From assembly GCA_963422745.1 (NCBI GenBank), contig OY730477.1:1488001-1552000 (forward strand): 64,000 nt of DNA. The letters are read 5' to 3'. Positions 15,883 to 24,741 of the stretch are shown here, piece by piece. Made by a program: the position numbers and the translations under genes. The stretch comes from G963422745 sp963422745 (GTDB lineage: Bacteria; Actinomycetota; Acidimicrobiia; Acidimicrobiales; Aldehydirespiratoraceae). Within the stretch, counting starts at the first letter, position 1. Each line of letters starts with the position of its first letter. The notes beneath the pieces were generated by a model. It searched no databases and was not told where the DNA came from. It saw only the letters and a list, made by a program, of their open reading frames with translations.

Positions 15883-18303
15883 ATGCGTGACACCGCACGT
15901 GTCGTCATCGTAGGTGGTGGTGTTATGGGTGTTGGCCTCGCCTACTTCCTTGCACATGAGGGATGGGGACCCGACACCGTCCTACTGGAAAAAGGGGAGC
16001 TGACGTCTGGTTCTACCTGGCACGCAGCGGGACTCGTCCCGAACTTCATCGGCGACTTGAACATGGCCAAGGTCCACCAGACCGCCATATCGCTGTATCC
16101 CCGAATCGCTGAGGAAACGGGACACTCCGCGGGGTGGCACGGCTGCGGCGCCATCCGCTTCGCGCTCTCCACAGAAGATGTCGCATGGCATCGCCAGGTC
16201 CACGCTCAGCTGAATCAACTGGGCATCGAAAGCCACATCATCGGGCCCGATGAGATCAAGAAACTGAACCCGTTGTTTGAGAACATTGACGACGTCCGAA
16301 GCGGTTTCTACACACCCGATGATGGCTGGACCGACCCAACGGGATGCACCAACGCCATGGCCAGCGGCGCACGCCAACTCGGCACGGAGATAATCCGCAA
16401 CAATCGCGTGACCGCAATGCGGCGGCGTCGCGACCAAACCTGGGAGATCGTCACCGAAAAGGGCACCATCACATGCGAACACGTGGTCAACGCTGCGGGT
16501 CACTATGCACCCCAACTTGGTGCCATGGTTGGCCTGGACGTTCCCATCGTCTCGGTGATCCACCAATACATAGTGACTGAGCCACTCCAAGCCATGATCG
16601 ATCTCGGCTTCGAACCGCCCGTCACCCGCGATCCACGATCGTCGTCGTATTACCGCCGCGAGATTGACGGCTTGTTGATCGGACCCTATGAGACAGCCGG
16701 AGCCAGAACGTACGGCTTGGATGGCATCGATTGGGACCTGCACTTTTACCTCACGTCTCCCGAACTCGATCCCATAGCCGATTGTCTCTCTGATGCGTTG
16801 CAACGGGTGCCAGCATGGGCCGACGCAGGCATACGCCAGGTCGTGTCGGGTCCGATCACCCACACCCCGGATTCGGGGTACTTGATGGGTCCTGCACCGG
16901 GGCTGCGGAACTACTGGCACTGCAACGGTGCCTCCATAGGAATCACCCAGGGTCCCGGTGCTGGCAGGTACCTGGCCCAATGGATCGTGCACGGACAGAC
17001 CGAGATCAACGTGCGCAGCATGGACCCTCGCCGTTTCGGTGATCACGCCGGCCCTCGCAGCGTGTTCGCGGTTGAAAAGGCAATCGAGGAATACCACCTC
17101 ATGTACCAGACCCGGCCACCCGGCGAGCAGCAACCCGCCGCCCGCGGTCAAAAGGTCAGTCCATTGTACGACGCCCTGGACGCCAGGGGTGCCCAATGGG
17201 AGGAGGTGTACGGCTGGGAGCGTCCGCAGTACTTCGGCGAGCCCGAACGTCACACCTTCGGACGCTCCAACGCCTTTGGCATCGTGGCCGCCGAGGTCCG
17301 AGCAACCCGACAAGGCGTTGGTGTCGCAGATCTGACCGCATTCGCCAAGTTCAAGGTCACAGGCGCCGGCGCGGCCGGATTTCTCGACCGTGTCTCGGCC
17401 AATCGGATCCCGAATCGTGACGGTGCCATCCGCTTGGTCCACATGCTGACGCCACTCGGAGGGATCGAAAGCGAGATGACGATCACCCGACTCGCCAAAG
17501 ACCTCTACTACCTGAACTCAGCGATCATGGGCACCACCCACGACGAGGACTGGCTCAACGCCCACATTGAGCAGGGAACCGACGTCAATGTCACCAATGT
17601 CACCGACAGCTGCGGCATCCTCGCGATCACCGGACCCCGCAGCCGGGCACTGTTGCAGAGCCTTACCAACACTGATCTTTGCAATGAGTCGTTCCGCTGG
17701 CTTACCGGTCGTGAGATCACCGTGGCTGGCGTTACGCTGACTGCGCTGCGGATCAGCTACGTAGGCGAACTCGGCTGGGAGTTGCATATTCCCATCGAGT
17801 CGATGCCGAAAGTGTACGAGGCTGCAGTCGAAGCTGGAGAACCCCACGGCATCGTCCACTTCGGCTCCTACGCAATGAACTCCATGCGGATCGAAAAGGG
17901 TTACAAGGCTTGGGGAAGCGAACTGACCACCGAGATTACCCCTATCGAAGCTCGGCTTGAGCGCTTCGTCGACTTTGACAAAGACTTCATTGGACGCCAA
18001 GCCGTGCTGGACCGGCGTAAGCAACCGCTTTCGATGGTGCTTGTGTATTGCGAGATCGACGACGGAGATAGCGACGTGTTGGGCAACGAGCCTGCTTACG
18101 GACACGACGGTGCTGTCATGGGCATAGCAACCTCAGGCGCCTACGGTCACTTCGTCGACAAGAGCCTGGGCTTCGTATACGTCGCACCCGATTACGAAGC
18201 ACCGGGCTCAACGTTTGAACTCGACATGCTGGGGGTGCGTCGCGCCGCAACGGTGCTGGCCGAACCTGCATACGACCCCGCCAATCGGGTATTGCGCGCT
18301 TGA
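15883..18303 (+). CDS. FAD/GcvT dehydrogenase, dimethylglycine/sarcosine dehydrogenase-like (copy 2)
   Basis: An 806-residue paralogue of the preceding enzyme with the same two domains. The FAD motif VVIVGGGVMGVGLAYFL is at residues 7-23, and GSTWHAAGL places the putative FAD-linking histidine at 47. The GcvT half keeps SYVGELGWELHIP and MNSMRIEKGYKAWG. ATG 15883 has GGGGGAG 8 nt upstream; the earlier TTG at 15850 is unlikely. The two copies have clearly diverged, so they probably act on different steps or substrates, such as dimethylglycine then sarcosine. Its TGA overlaps a TTG of the next ORF and the spacing is tight, so the genes are probably one operon. Confidence 0.88.
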   Translation: MRDTARVVIVGGGVMGVGLAYFLAHEGWGPDTVLLEKGELTSGSTWHAAGLVPNFIGDLNMAKVHQTAISLYPRIAEETGHSAGWHGCGAIRFALSTEDVAWHRQVHAQLNQLGIESHIIGPDEIKKLNPLFENIDDVRSGFYTPDDGWTDPTGCTNAMASGARQLGTEIIRNNRVTAMRRRRDQTWEIVTEKGTITCEHVVNAAGHYAPQLGAMVGLDVPIVSVIHQYIVTEPLQAMIDLGFEPPVTRDPRSSSYYRREIDGLLIGPYETAGARTYGLDGIDWDLHFYLTSPELDPIADCLSDALQRVPAWADAGIRQVVSGPITHTPDSGYLMGPAPGLRNYWHCNGASIGITQGPGAGRYLAQWIVHGQTEINVRSMDPRRFGDHAGPRSVFAVEKAIEEYHLMYQTRPPGEQQPAARGQKVSPLYDALDARGAQWEEVYGWERPQYFGEPERHTFGRSNAFGIVAAEVRATRQGVGVADLTAFAKFKVTGAGAAGFLDRVSANRIPNRDGAIRLVHMLTPLGGIESEMTITRLAKDLYYLNSAIMGTTHDEDWLNAHIEQGTDVNVTNVTDSCGILAITGPRSRALLQSLTNTDLCNESFRWLTGREITVAGVTLTALRISYVGELGWELHIPIESMPKVYEAAVEAGEPHGIVHFGSYAMNSMRIEKGYKAWGSELTTEITPIEARLERFVDFDKDFIGRQAVLDRRKQPLSMVLVYCEIDDGDSDVLGNEPAYGHDGAVMGIATSGAYGHFVDKSLGFVYVAPDYEAPGSTFELDMLGVRRAATVLAEPAYDPANRVLRA

Positions 18304-18338
18304 AGCCCGCCTGCCCACAGCCCCAAGAGGTACCGAAG

Positions 18339-19892
18339 TTGACCGAACCCGAACCCGGACCCCGCCGACGTCGCTCGGGAGGCCGCTTGAGTCGAATTGA
18401 GGCCCGCAGGACACCATTGACGGCGGATATGAGCCCCGTGCGACCCGGACTTAAGGGAGGCGCCTACCGGCCTATGACCGAGTCAGATCTAACGCAGATC
18501 TATGACACCTCGCTGTGGTTGCTGGAGCACGTCGGCATGGGTTCGCCGATTCCGGAATTTACTGAGGTCGTCACCGATGCGGGAGGCTGGATGGACGACC
18601 ATGGGCGGCTCCGCTACCCAAAATCCTTGGTTGAAGAAGCGATCGCGACCGCTGCCACAGAATGGATCTGGCACGGCTGGGACGAATCAAACACCATTAC
18701 TGTCGGAGGCAACCGGGTGCATTTCGGCACTGCCGGGGCGGCGGTGTTGATGCATGACTATCAAACCAACACGTTTCGTCCTTCCACCGGCGACGACGTT
18801 TATGACTGTGCTCGCTTGGTTGACTTCCTGGACAACATCCATTTTCATGTGCGCACCGTCGTCGCACGCGATCATGAAGATTCCAGGCTGCTGGATCTCA
18901 ACACTGCTTACGGAGCGATGGCGGGATGCACCAAACCCATCGGCACGTCGTGGTTCGAACGTAGTCACGTCTACGAGACCGTCGAGATGTTCGACATGGC
19001 TATGGGCGGGACCGGCGAGTTCCGCAAACGGCCCTTCGTGGTCGCCAACAACACCTTCGTCGTGCCGCCAATGCGCTTCGCCGAGGAGTCCATCAAATGC
19101 ATGGTGGCGCAGGTTGCTACGGGCATGCCGATCAACCTGTTGTCGGCCGGTCAGGCTGGCGCGACTTCGCCAGCCGCGCTTGCGGGATCGCTCGCACAAG
19201 CGTTGGCCGAATGCCTCTCCGCGTTGACCACCGTCAACCTTATGAGCCCTGGCCATCCATGTGTTCTCGGCCTCTGGCCCTTCGTGTCGGATCTGAGAAC
19301 AGGTGCCATGAGCGGCGGATCGGGCGAGGAAGGCGTGCTAAATGCAGCAGCAGCGCAGTTGGCTAACTGGCTGGGCTTGCCTTCGGGTGTCGCCGCCGGT
19401 ATGAGCGACTCAAAGATTCCCGATAATCAGGCCGGCTACGAGAAGGGTCTCAACATCGCCTTGGCTGGCCATGCAGGTGCCAATCTGGTCTACGAGTCGG
19501 CTGGCATGTTGGCATCGCTGCTGAGTTGCTCCTTTGAGGCGCTCGTCATTGACAACGACATGCTGGGTGCCGTTAACCGCACCGTCCGTGGCATTGAGGT
19601 CAATGAACAGACCCTGTCGGCTGCGCTGATCTCAGATGTCGTTCACGGTGCCGGGCATTTCTTGGGGGCGCCCCAGACGTTGGAACTGATGCAGCGCGAC
19701 TACATCTATCCCGATATTGCCGACCGTGATACGCCCGACAACTGGCTCGACGCTGGTGGAAAGAACGCGTTGCAGGTAGCCCACGAAAGGGTGGGCGAAA
19801 TCCTCGACAGCCACTGGCCCGACCACATTCCCGCCGATGTTGACAGGCGCGTGAGGTCTACCTTCGCGATAACGGTGAAGCCACGTAGGTGA
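18339..19892 (+). CDS. MttB-superfamily methyltransferase (non-pyrrolysine type)
   Basis: A 517-residue member of the trimethylamine methyltransferase (MttB/COG5598) superfamily. The Arg-rich start RRRRSGGR, then MSPVRPGLKGGAYRPM and the barrel segments TVNLMSPGHPCVLG and LPSGVAAGMSDSKIPD, are typical. There is no in-frame TAG, so it is not the pyrrolysine enzyme; relatives without pyrrolysine (MtgB type) demethylate quaternary amines such as glycine betaine using a corrinoid protein. No corrinoid protein is encoded nearby. TTG 18339 is preferred because AAGAGG lies 8 nt upstream; TTG 18300 overlaps the previous stop. With the two FAD/GcvT genes it forms a likely demethylation cluster. Confidence 0.85.
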   Translation: MTEPEPGPRRRRSGGRLSRIEARRTPLTADMSPVRPGLKGGAYRPMTESDLTQIYDTSLWLLEHVGMGSPIPEFTEVVTDAGGWMDDHGRLRYPKSLVEEAIATAATEWIWHGWDESNTITVGGNRVHFGTAGAAVLMHDYQTNTFRPSTGDDVYDCARLVDFLDNIHFHVRTVVARDHEDSRLLDLNTAYGAMAGCTKPIGTSWFERSHVYETVEMFDMAMGGTGEFRKRPFVVANNTFVVPPMRFAEESIKCMVAQVATGMPINLLSAGQAGATSPAALAGSLAQALAECLSALTTVNLMSPGHPCVLGLWPFVSDLRTGAMSGGSGEEGVLNAAAAQLANWLGLPSGVAAGMSDSKIPDNQAGYEKGLNIALAGHAGANLVYESAGMLASLLSCSFEALVIDNDMLGAVNRTVRGIEVNEQTLSAALISDVVHGAGHFLGAPQTLELMQRDYIYPDIADRDTPDNWLDAGGKNALQVAHERVGEILDSHWPDHIPADVDRRVRSTFAITVKPRR

Positions 19893-20011
19893 TCACACTG
19901 ACTTACCGCAGCGTGATCTAGACTTCAGGCCATGGGCCCAACCAACTACTGGATGCCTTGGGGCATGCCCGAATACCGGATACACCGATCCGACAACGAA
20001 AGGTAACGAAC

Positions 20012-20203
20012 GTGAAGATCGTGGTTGATTTCGATCTGTGTGAGAGCAACGCGATCTGTATGCAGATCGCACCAGACATCTTTGAGGTGCGCGACGATGA
20101 CTTTCTCTACGTCCTCAACAGCGAACCTGATGTCAATGACCGCACCCGGGTGCAAGAGTGCGTTCAGCGCTGCCCGAAGCAGGCTATTTCCATACAGGAC
20201 TGA
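20012..20203 (+). CDS. Small ferredoxin ([3Fe-4S]/[4Fe-4S] type)
   Basis: A 63-residue ferredoxin. DLCESNAICMQIAPDIFEV and ECVQRCPKQAI show the Cys-x5-Cys ... CysPro pattern of single-cluster ferredoxins that serve cytochrome P450s and other oxidoreductases in actinobacteria. An extra cysteine (ECVQRC) could act as a fourth ligand. GTG 20012 is preferred because GAAAGG lies 8 nt upstream and the product begins VKIVVDFDLC; the ORF's upstream codons are not family-like. The next gene is its likely reductase and overlaps its end. Confidence 0.88.
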   Translation: MKIVVDFDLCESNAICMQIAPDIFEVRDDDFLYVLNSEPDVNDRTRVQECVQRCPKQAISIQD

Positions 20204-21417
20204 CCCTGTCTCGTCGTTCCGTACATATTGTTGGTGCCTCCCTGGCAGGTGTCCGGGCTGCTGAGGCCCTACGGCGCTGTGGATTTGAGGGTCCCGTAGC
20301 GCTCATTGGCGACGAACCACATGCGCCTTATGATCGCCCTCCGCTGTCCAAGCAGTTCCTTGCCGGAGACTGGGAATCGGATCGCCTCTCTCTGATCAAA
20401 TCCGAGAAGTTGACCGACCTTGATCTTGACATCCGCTACAACACCCGCGCAGTTGCGTTTTCGATGCAGGATCGCTCGCTGGTCACCATTGGGCCCAATG
20501 GTGAACGCCGCGAAACGATTGACGGGCTGCTGATCGCTACCGGCACTCGCTGTCGGGTGTTGCCTGGAACCAAACAGCAGGCCGGTGTCTTCGTACTGCG
20601 AGACCTTGACGATGCCGTGGCGCTGCGCAAAGCATTCGATGCTGGACCCCGCCGGGTTGTGGTGGTTGGTGCCGGGTTCATTGGTGCGGAGGTAGCGGCC
20701 ACGGCAAGAGGGCGAAACCTTGACGTCACGATGATTGAAGAGCTGCCGACACCGCTGAAAGGGGTGCTGGGCGAACCGCTTGGGCAGATCGTCGCGGCGC
20801 TGCACCGTGACAACGGTGTCGATCTACGCACGGGTGTAGGTGTGGTCTCTGTCAACGGCACTGACCGCGTCGAGTCGGTAACGCTCACCGATGGTTCCGT
20901 TGTTGAGGCGGACGCAGTGGTGGTTGGGATTGGTGTAGTCCCTAACACCGAATGGCTTCAGGGCTCGGGCCTTGTGATCAACGACGGTGTTGTGTGTGAC
21001 GCCACCTGCCTAGCTGGCCCCGGCGTGACCGCAGCAGGCGACGTCGCTCGTTGGCCCAACACCCGGTTCAACAAGGTGATGCGGGTCGAGCATTGGGACA
21101 ACGCCATCGAGCAGGCGATGTTCGCGGCCCGCAGGCTGCTCGACGACAACGCGGACGCCAAACCGTTCACGCCTGTCGGTTGGTTCTGGTCGGACCAGTA
21201 CAAACTCAAGATCCAACTTGCCGGAAACGTTGGATCCCACGACACCGTCCGGGTCGTTACGGGGTCCGTTGAGGATCGACGTTTCGCAGCCCTATACGGT
21301 CGCAACGACCGTCTCGTGGGTGTGGTCGGGTTCAACCGGCCCCGCCACGTCATGAAGTACAAGATGCTGATAGAGCAGGGCGTCTCGTTCAGCGACGCGC
21401 TCCAAGCACAAATTTGA
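20158..21417 (+). CDS. NAD(P)H:ferredoxin reductase (FAD)
   Basis: A ferredoxin/putidaredoxin reductase-type flavoprotein. It shows the FAD motif VHIVGASLAGVRAAEAL, the loop APYDRPPLSKQFL, the NAD(P)H motif VVVVGAGFIGAEVAA and the second FAD motif GVTAAGDVARW. It should pass electrons from NAD(P)H to the ferredoxin just upstream. The only standard start is GTG 20158, which overlaps the ferredoxin by 46 nt and adds a non-conserved leader. CTG 20206, 6 nt after AGGA at 20196-20199, would give a 403-aa protein starting right before the conserved sequence and may be the real start. It is the last gene of the cluster. Confidence 0.88.
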   Translation: MRSALPEAGYFHTGLTLSRRSVHIVGASLAGVRAAEALRRCGFEGPVALIGDEPHAPYDRPPLSKQFLAGDWESDRLSLIKSEKLTDLDLDIRYNTRAVAFSMQDRSLVTIGPNGERRETIDGLLIATGTRCRVLPGTKQQAGVFVLRDLDDAVALRKAFDAGPRRVVVVGAGFIGAEVAATARGRNLDVTMIEELPTPLKGVLGEPLGQIVAALHRDNGVDLRTGVGVVSVNGTDRVESVTLTDGSVVEADAVVVGIGVVPNTEWLQGSGLVINDGVVCDATCLAGPGVTAAGDVARWPNTRFNKVMRVEHWDNAIEQAMFAARRLLDDNADAKPFTPVGWFWSDQYKLKIQLAGNVGSHDTVRVVTGSVEDRRFAALYGRNDRLVGVVGFNRPRHVMKYKMLIEQGVSFSDALQAQI

Positions 21418-21428
21418 GTCGCACAGAT

Positions 21429-21444
21429 TTGATCCGGAGATCAA
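21429..21444 (+). terminator. Small hairpin after ferredoxin reductase
   Basis: TTGATC (21429-21434), loop CGGA, GATCAA (21439-21444) form a perfect 6-bp stem about 12 nt after the reductase stop. There is no T-run, so a terminator role is only possible. The rest of the 197-bp gap before rpsO shows no gene. Confidence 0.3.
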
Positions 21445-21614
21445 GTACTCACAAGGCTGCAATGGTTCGGCAGGTTCCATCACCGCGCGCAGCGCAACGT
21501 CCAAACGTCTTGATCGGCCGGTAACGTAGCCGACGTTCCGAACGGAACACGCTGCCGCCGATGCATAGCGCGGTATGCAGCAGGGAATCGAATCCCAAAG
21601 GAAGCAGACCACAT

Positions 21615-21896
21615 ATGGTTACCAATTTGCGCCCGAAGGCCGAGACGATCGCAGACATGGCTGAAGCCTTCGATTTGCCCGCCAATGACACAGGATCTCC
21701 CGAGATCCAGGTCGCGTTGCTCTCAGAGCGTATCGGTTACCTCACTCAGCATCTTCAGGTCCACAAGAAGGACCATCACACCCGCAGGGGTTTGTTGATG
21801 CTGGTGGGTCGGCGCCGTCGACTCCTTGATTACATCGGGGCAAATGATGTTGAGCGGTACCGTGCGGTGATCGCACACCTTGGTCTGCGCCGCTGA
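21615..21896 (+). CDS. rpsO: 30S ribosomal protein S15
   Basis: A 93-residue S15. The motif DTGSPEIQVALLSERI, then HKKDHHTRRGLLMLVGRRRRLL, is diagnostic, and length is normal. ATG 21615 was chosen because the upstream in-frame ATG (21561) adds 18 residues not found in S15. AAAGGAAG lies about 10 nt upstream. It is followed by pnp, the conserved rpsO-pnp pair, with an 8-bp hairpin right after its stop. Confidence 0.95.
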   Translation: MVTNLRPKAETIADMAEAFDLPANDTGSPEIQVALLSERIGYLTQHLQVHKKDHHTRRGLLMLVGRRRRLLDYIGANDVERYRAVIAHLGLRR

Positions 21897-21908
21897 AATC
21901 CCTACCCG

Positions 21909-22053
21909 AAGCCGCTCAAAGCGGTTTCAATCGGTCGATGATCCCATTGGTGGGAGAGTTCGACCCGACGAACCCAGTACACAACCCCGGTGTCCCCAGG
22001 CGTCGGTTACGAGTCGAAGCCTCCCGGCAGATCACCGTCGGTGGGCTTCGACT
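21909..22053 (+). promoter_or_regulatory. Structured rpsO-pnp leader with two strong hairpins
   Basis: Hairpin 1 is AAGCCGCT (21909-21916), loop CAA, AGCGGTTT (21920-21927), with one G-U pair, just after rpsO. Hairpin 2 pairs AGTCGAAGCC (22012-22021) perfectly with GGCTTCGACT (22044-22053) around a 22-nt loop, about 50 nt before the pnp start. In E. coli the rpsO-pnp leader contains an RNase III stem used for PNPase autoregulation. A similar role here is inferred from position and shape, not sequence identity. Confidence 0.5.
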
Positions 22054-22106
22054 GGGAACCGGCACGACGGGAACACCTGAAGAACAACAATCCAGGAGTA
22101 ACCCAA

Positions 22107-24689
22107 ATGCCCAAGCCGACCAGTGTTGCGGCGTCATTCACACGCGCCGAGGGAAAGCAAGCCGTCTTTGAGACGGGCAAGCTCGCCATCTTGGCGGGTG
22201 GAGCCGTCGTCGCCAGTATGGGCGACACGGTCGTTCTCGTAACCGCCACCGGTGCGAAACGGCCTCGAGAAGGAGCCGACTTCTTCCCACTAACAGTCGA
22301 TATTGAAGAGCGGATGTACGCGGCCGGACGAATTCCCGGCTCGTTCTTTCGTCGCGAGGCCCGTGCTGGCGAGCAAGCGATCCTCACCTGCCGTCTAATC
22401 GACCGGCCGCTGCGTCCGTCGTTCCCCGAAGGCTTCAGAAACGAGGTCCACATTGTGGGCACCGTTTTGGGTGCCGACCAGGAGAACCCATACGATGTCC
22501 TGGCTCTCAATGCCGCCTCAGCTGCGCTGTGCATCTCTGATGTACCCTTCGACGGCCCTTTGGGTGCCGCTCGTATTGCCTGGTCCGCAGACGGTCAATG
22601 GATTCTGTTCCCGACCTATGGCGAAATTGCCGAATCGGCCTTTGAGATGGTGGTAGCCGGTCGCTTGCAAGAAGACGGTGACGTGGCGATCATGATGGTG
22701 GAGGCCGGTGGCACCAGCTCGTCCTGGGACCTGTACGGACGCGGTACGCCCAAAGTTGACGAGGAGATCCTCGCTGAGGGTCTGGAGGCCTCCAAGACCC
22801 CGATCCGCGAAATGATCGCGCTGCAGCAACGACTCATTGACGCAGTCGAACCACCGGTCAAGATCACCGCCTCGGCCTCGCTGGGCTACACCGAAGAAAT
22901 CATCGACGCGGTGCGTGTCGCCGGATGGAATCGAATCCTCGACGATCAGAAAGTGGTCAACAGGGCTGACCGAACCGCCGCCGAGGAAAGGACGCGCAGC
23001 GTGCTTGTTGAGGAGGTGCTTGCGCTACCCGGCGTTGATACCTCCGACAGGGACGCCGAGAAGATGATCAAGGCGGCGATCCGAAGCCTGATCAAGGAGG
23101 CCGTGCGTGCACGCATCGTTGAGGACGGGATCCGCATTGACGGGCGAGGCCCGACCGACATACGGGACCTGTCCGCTGAGGTCGGCGTCATAGCTACCGC
23201 TCATGGTTCGGGACTGTTCCAACGCGGTGATACCCAGGTTCTCAACTTCACGACCCTCGGAATCGGACGCAGCGATCTTCTCGTCGATGACCTGTCGCCG
23301 CAGGAGAAGAAGCGCTACATGCACCACTACAACTTCCCGCCGTTCTCCACCGGCGAGACAGGATTCATGCGGGGTCCCAAGCGTCGCGAGATCGGCCACG
23401 GTGCTCTAGCCGAGCGGGCTGTGTTCCCGGTCGTTCCAAGCCAGGAGGAATGGCCCTACACAATCCGTTTGGTGAGCGAGGTGTTGTCCTCCAACGGATC
23501 GACGTCGATGGCGTCGGTGTGCGCCTCGACCCTTTCGCTGATGGATGCCGGAGTTCCGATCAAGGCTCCCGTAGCCGGGATCGCTATGGGGCTCGTTCAT
23601 GCCGACGGCAAATACGTAACCCTCACCGACATCCTCGGTGCTGAGGACGCCTACGGTGACATGGACTTCAAGGTTGCTGGCACCACGGACTTCGTTACGG
23701 CCCTGCAGCTCGACACGAAGATCCAGGGACTTCCGGTCTCCGTGCTTGCTTCTGCGCTGCAACAGGCTCGCCGTGCCCGCCTCGACATCCTTGACGTCAT
23801 GGTCGCTGAGATCGCCGAACCTCGCGAAGAGGTCCGCGACACGGCGCCGAAGATCATCAGCTTCGAGATACCCATCGACAAGATCGGCGAGGTGATTGGA
23901 CCCAAAGGCAAAGTCATCAACGCGATCCAAAGCGAGACGGGTGCCGATATCTCTGTAGACGACGACAATTTGGTTGGCATCGTCTCTATCGCTTCGCCAG
24001 ATAAGGGTGCCGTTTCCGAAGCGGAACGTCAGATCAAGCTGATTCTCGATCCGCCCACCGCCGATGTAGGTGCCAAATATCAGGGTCGGGTCGTGAACAT
24101 CACCAAGTTCGGTGCGTTCGTCAACATCCTGCCCGGCCGCGACGGACTACTACACATCTCCAAGATCGGCGGCAATCGACGCATCGACAGGGTAGAGGAC
24201 GTGCTGGAACTCGGCCAGGAAATCGAGGTCGTGGTTGAAGATGTTGACCCCAACGGCAAGATCTCGCTGCTGCCCGACACGGGCAACACAGAGGTCTTCG
24301 AACGTGGGCGGCCCAGTGCCCGCCACAACCGTCCCGCCACGGACGCCAACCAAGGTGGGTACCGCCGTGATCGACAGTCCCCAAGTGGTGATGAGCGCAT
24401 GGCTGTGTCGTTCGAGTCCGCCTTCGACGGCGAGCTGAGTGGCGCCTACGGTGATCTCGGACCCCGTAAGCCAGGCCGTGGTGGCGGCAACCGCGGTCGT
24501 GGTAGCGGCAATCGGGATCGTGGCGGTGGTCGGGATCGTGATGGTGGTCGGGATCGTGGCGGTGGTCGGGATCGTGATGGTGGTCGGGATCGTGGCGGTG
24601 GTCGGGATCGTGATGGTGGTCGGGATCGTGGCGGTGGTCGGGATCGTGGCGGTAGCCGGGATCGTGGTGATCGTGGCGGTCGGCGCTGA
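22107..24689 (+). CDS. pnp: Polyribonucleotide nucleotidyltransferase (PNPase) with RGG-like tail
   Basis: PNPase degrades RNA phosphorolytically from the 3' end. The 860 residues contain two RNase PH domains (about 10-140 and 340-555, the second with SSNGSTSMASVCA), a KH domain (IGEVIGPKGKVIN, about 590) and an S1 domain (GRVVNITKFGAFVNI, about 655-715). The tail of about 140 residues is unusually long and ends in Gly-Arg-Asp repeats encoded by an 18-bp tandem repeat. ATG 22107 has AGGAG 8 nt upstream and gives MPKPTSVAASF; the longer ORF from 21990 would run through the leader hairpin. RNase III and RNase J are also encoded in this window. Confidence 0.96.
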   Translation: MPKPTSVAASFTRAEGKQAVFETGKLAILAGGAVVASMGDTVVLVTATGAKRPREGADFFPLTVDIEERMYAAGRIPGSFFRREARAGEQAILTCRLIDRPLRPSFPEGFRNEVHIVGTVLGADQENPYDVLALNAASAALCISDVPFDGPLGAARIAWSADGQWILFPTYGEIAESAFEMVVAGRLQEDGDVAIMMVEAGGTSSSWDLYGRGTPKVDEEILAEGLEASKTPIREMIALQQRLIDAVEPPVKITASASLGYTEEIIDAVRVAGWNRILDDQKVVNRADRTAAEERTRSVLVEEVLALPGVDTSDRDAEKMIKAAIRSLIKEAVRARIVEDGIRIDGRGPTDIRDLSAEVGVIATAHGSGLFQRGDTQVLNFTTLGIGRSDLLVDDLSPQEKKRYMHHYNFPPFSTGETGFMRGPKRREIGHGALAERAVFPVVPSQEEWPYTIRLVSEVLSSNGSTSMASVCASTLSLMDAGVPIKAPVAGIAMGLVHADGKYVTLTDILGAEDAYGDMDFKVAGTTDFVTALQLDTKIQGLPVSVLASALQQARRARLDILDVMVAEIAEPREEVRDTAPKIISFEIPIDKIGEVIGPKGKVINAIQSETGADISVDDDNLVGIVSIASPDKGAVSEAERQIKLILDPPTADVGAKYQGRVVNITKFGAFVNILPGRDGLLHISKIGGNRRIDRVEDVLELGQEIEVVVEDVDPNGKISLLPDTGNTEVFERGRPSARHNRPATDANQGGYRRDRQSPSGDERMAVSFESAFDGELSGAYGDLGPRKPGRGGGNRGRGSGNRDRGGGRDRDGGRDRGGGRDRDGGRDRGGGRDRDGGRDRGGGRDRGGSRDRGDRGGRR
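24522..24665 (+). repeat. 18-bp tandem repeat (8 units) in the pnp 3' end
   Basis: Eight in-frame 18-bp units encode the hexapeptides GGGRDR, DGGRDR or GGSRDR. The GGGRDR and DGGRDR units alternate, giving a partial 36-bp higher-order repeat. The product is a Gly/Arg/Asp-rich tail like RNA-binding RGG domains. Copy number is likely to vary between strains. Confidence 0.9.
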
Positions 24690-24741
24690 CATCGCTTGAG
24701 CTTGAATTGAGGCGGTTGCCGACGCTGCCTAACGTGATGTC

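Noticed and set aside
18339..19892. Pyrrolysine-containing trimethylamine methyltransferase
   Set aside because: The frame has no internal TAG, and no pyl genes are present; it belongs to the non-pyrrolysine branch.
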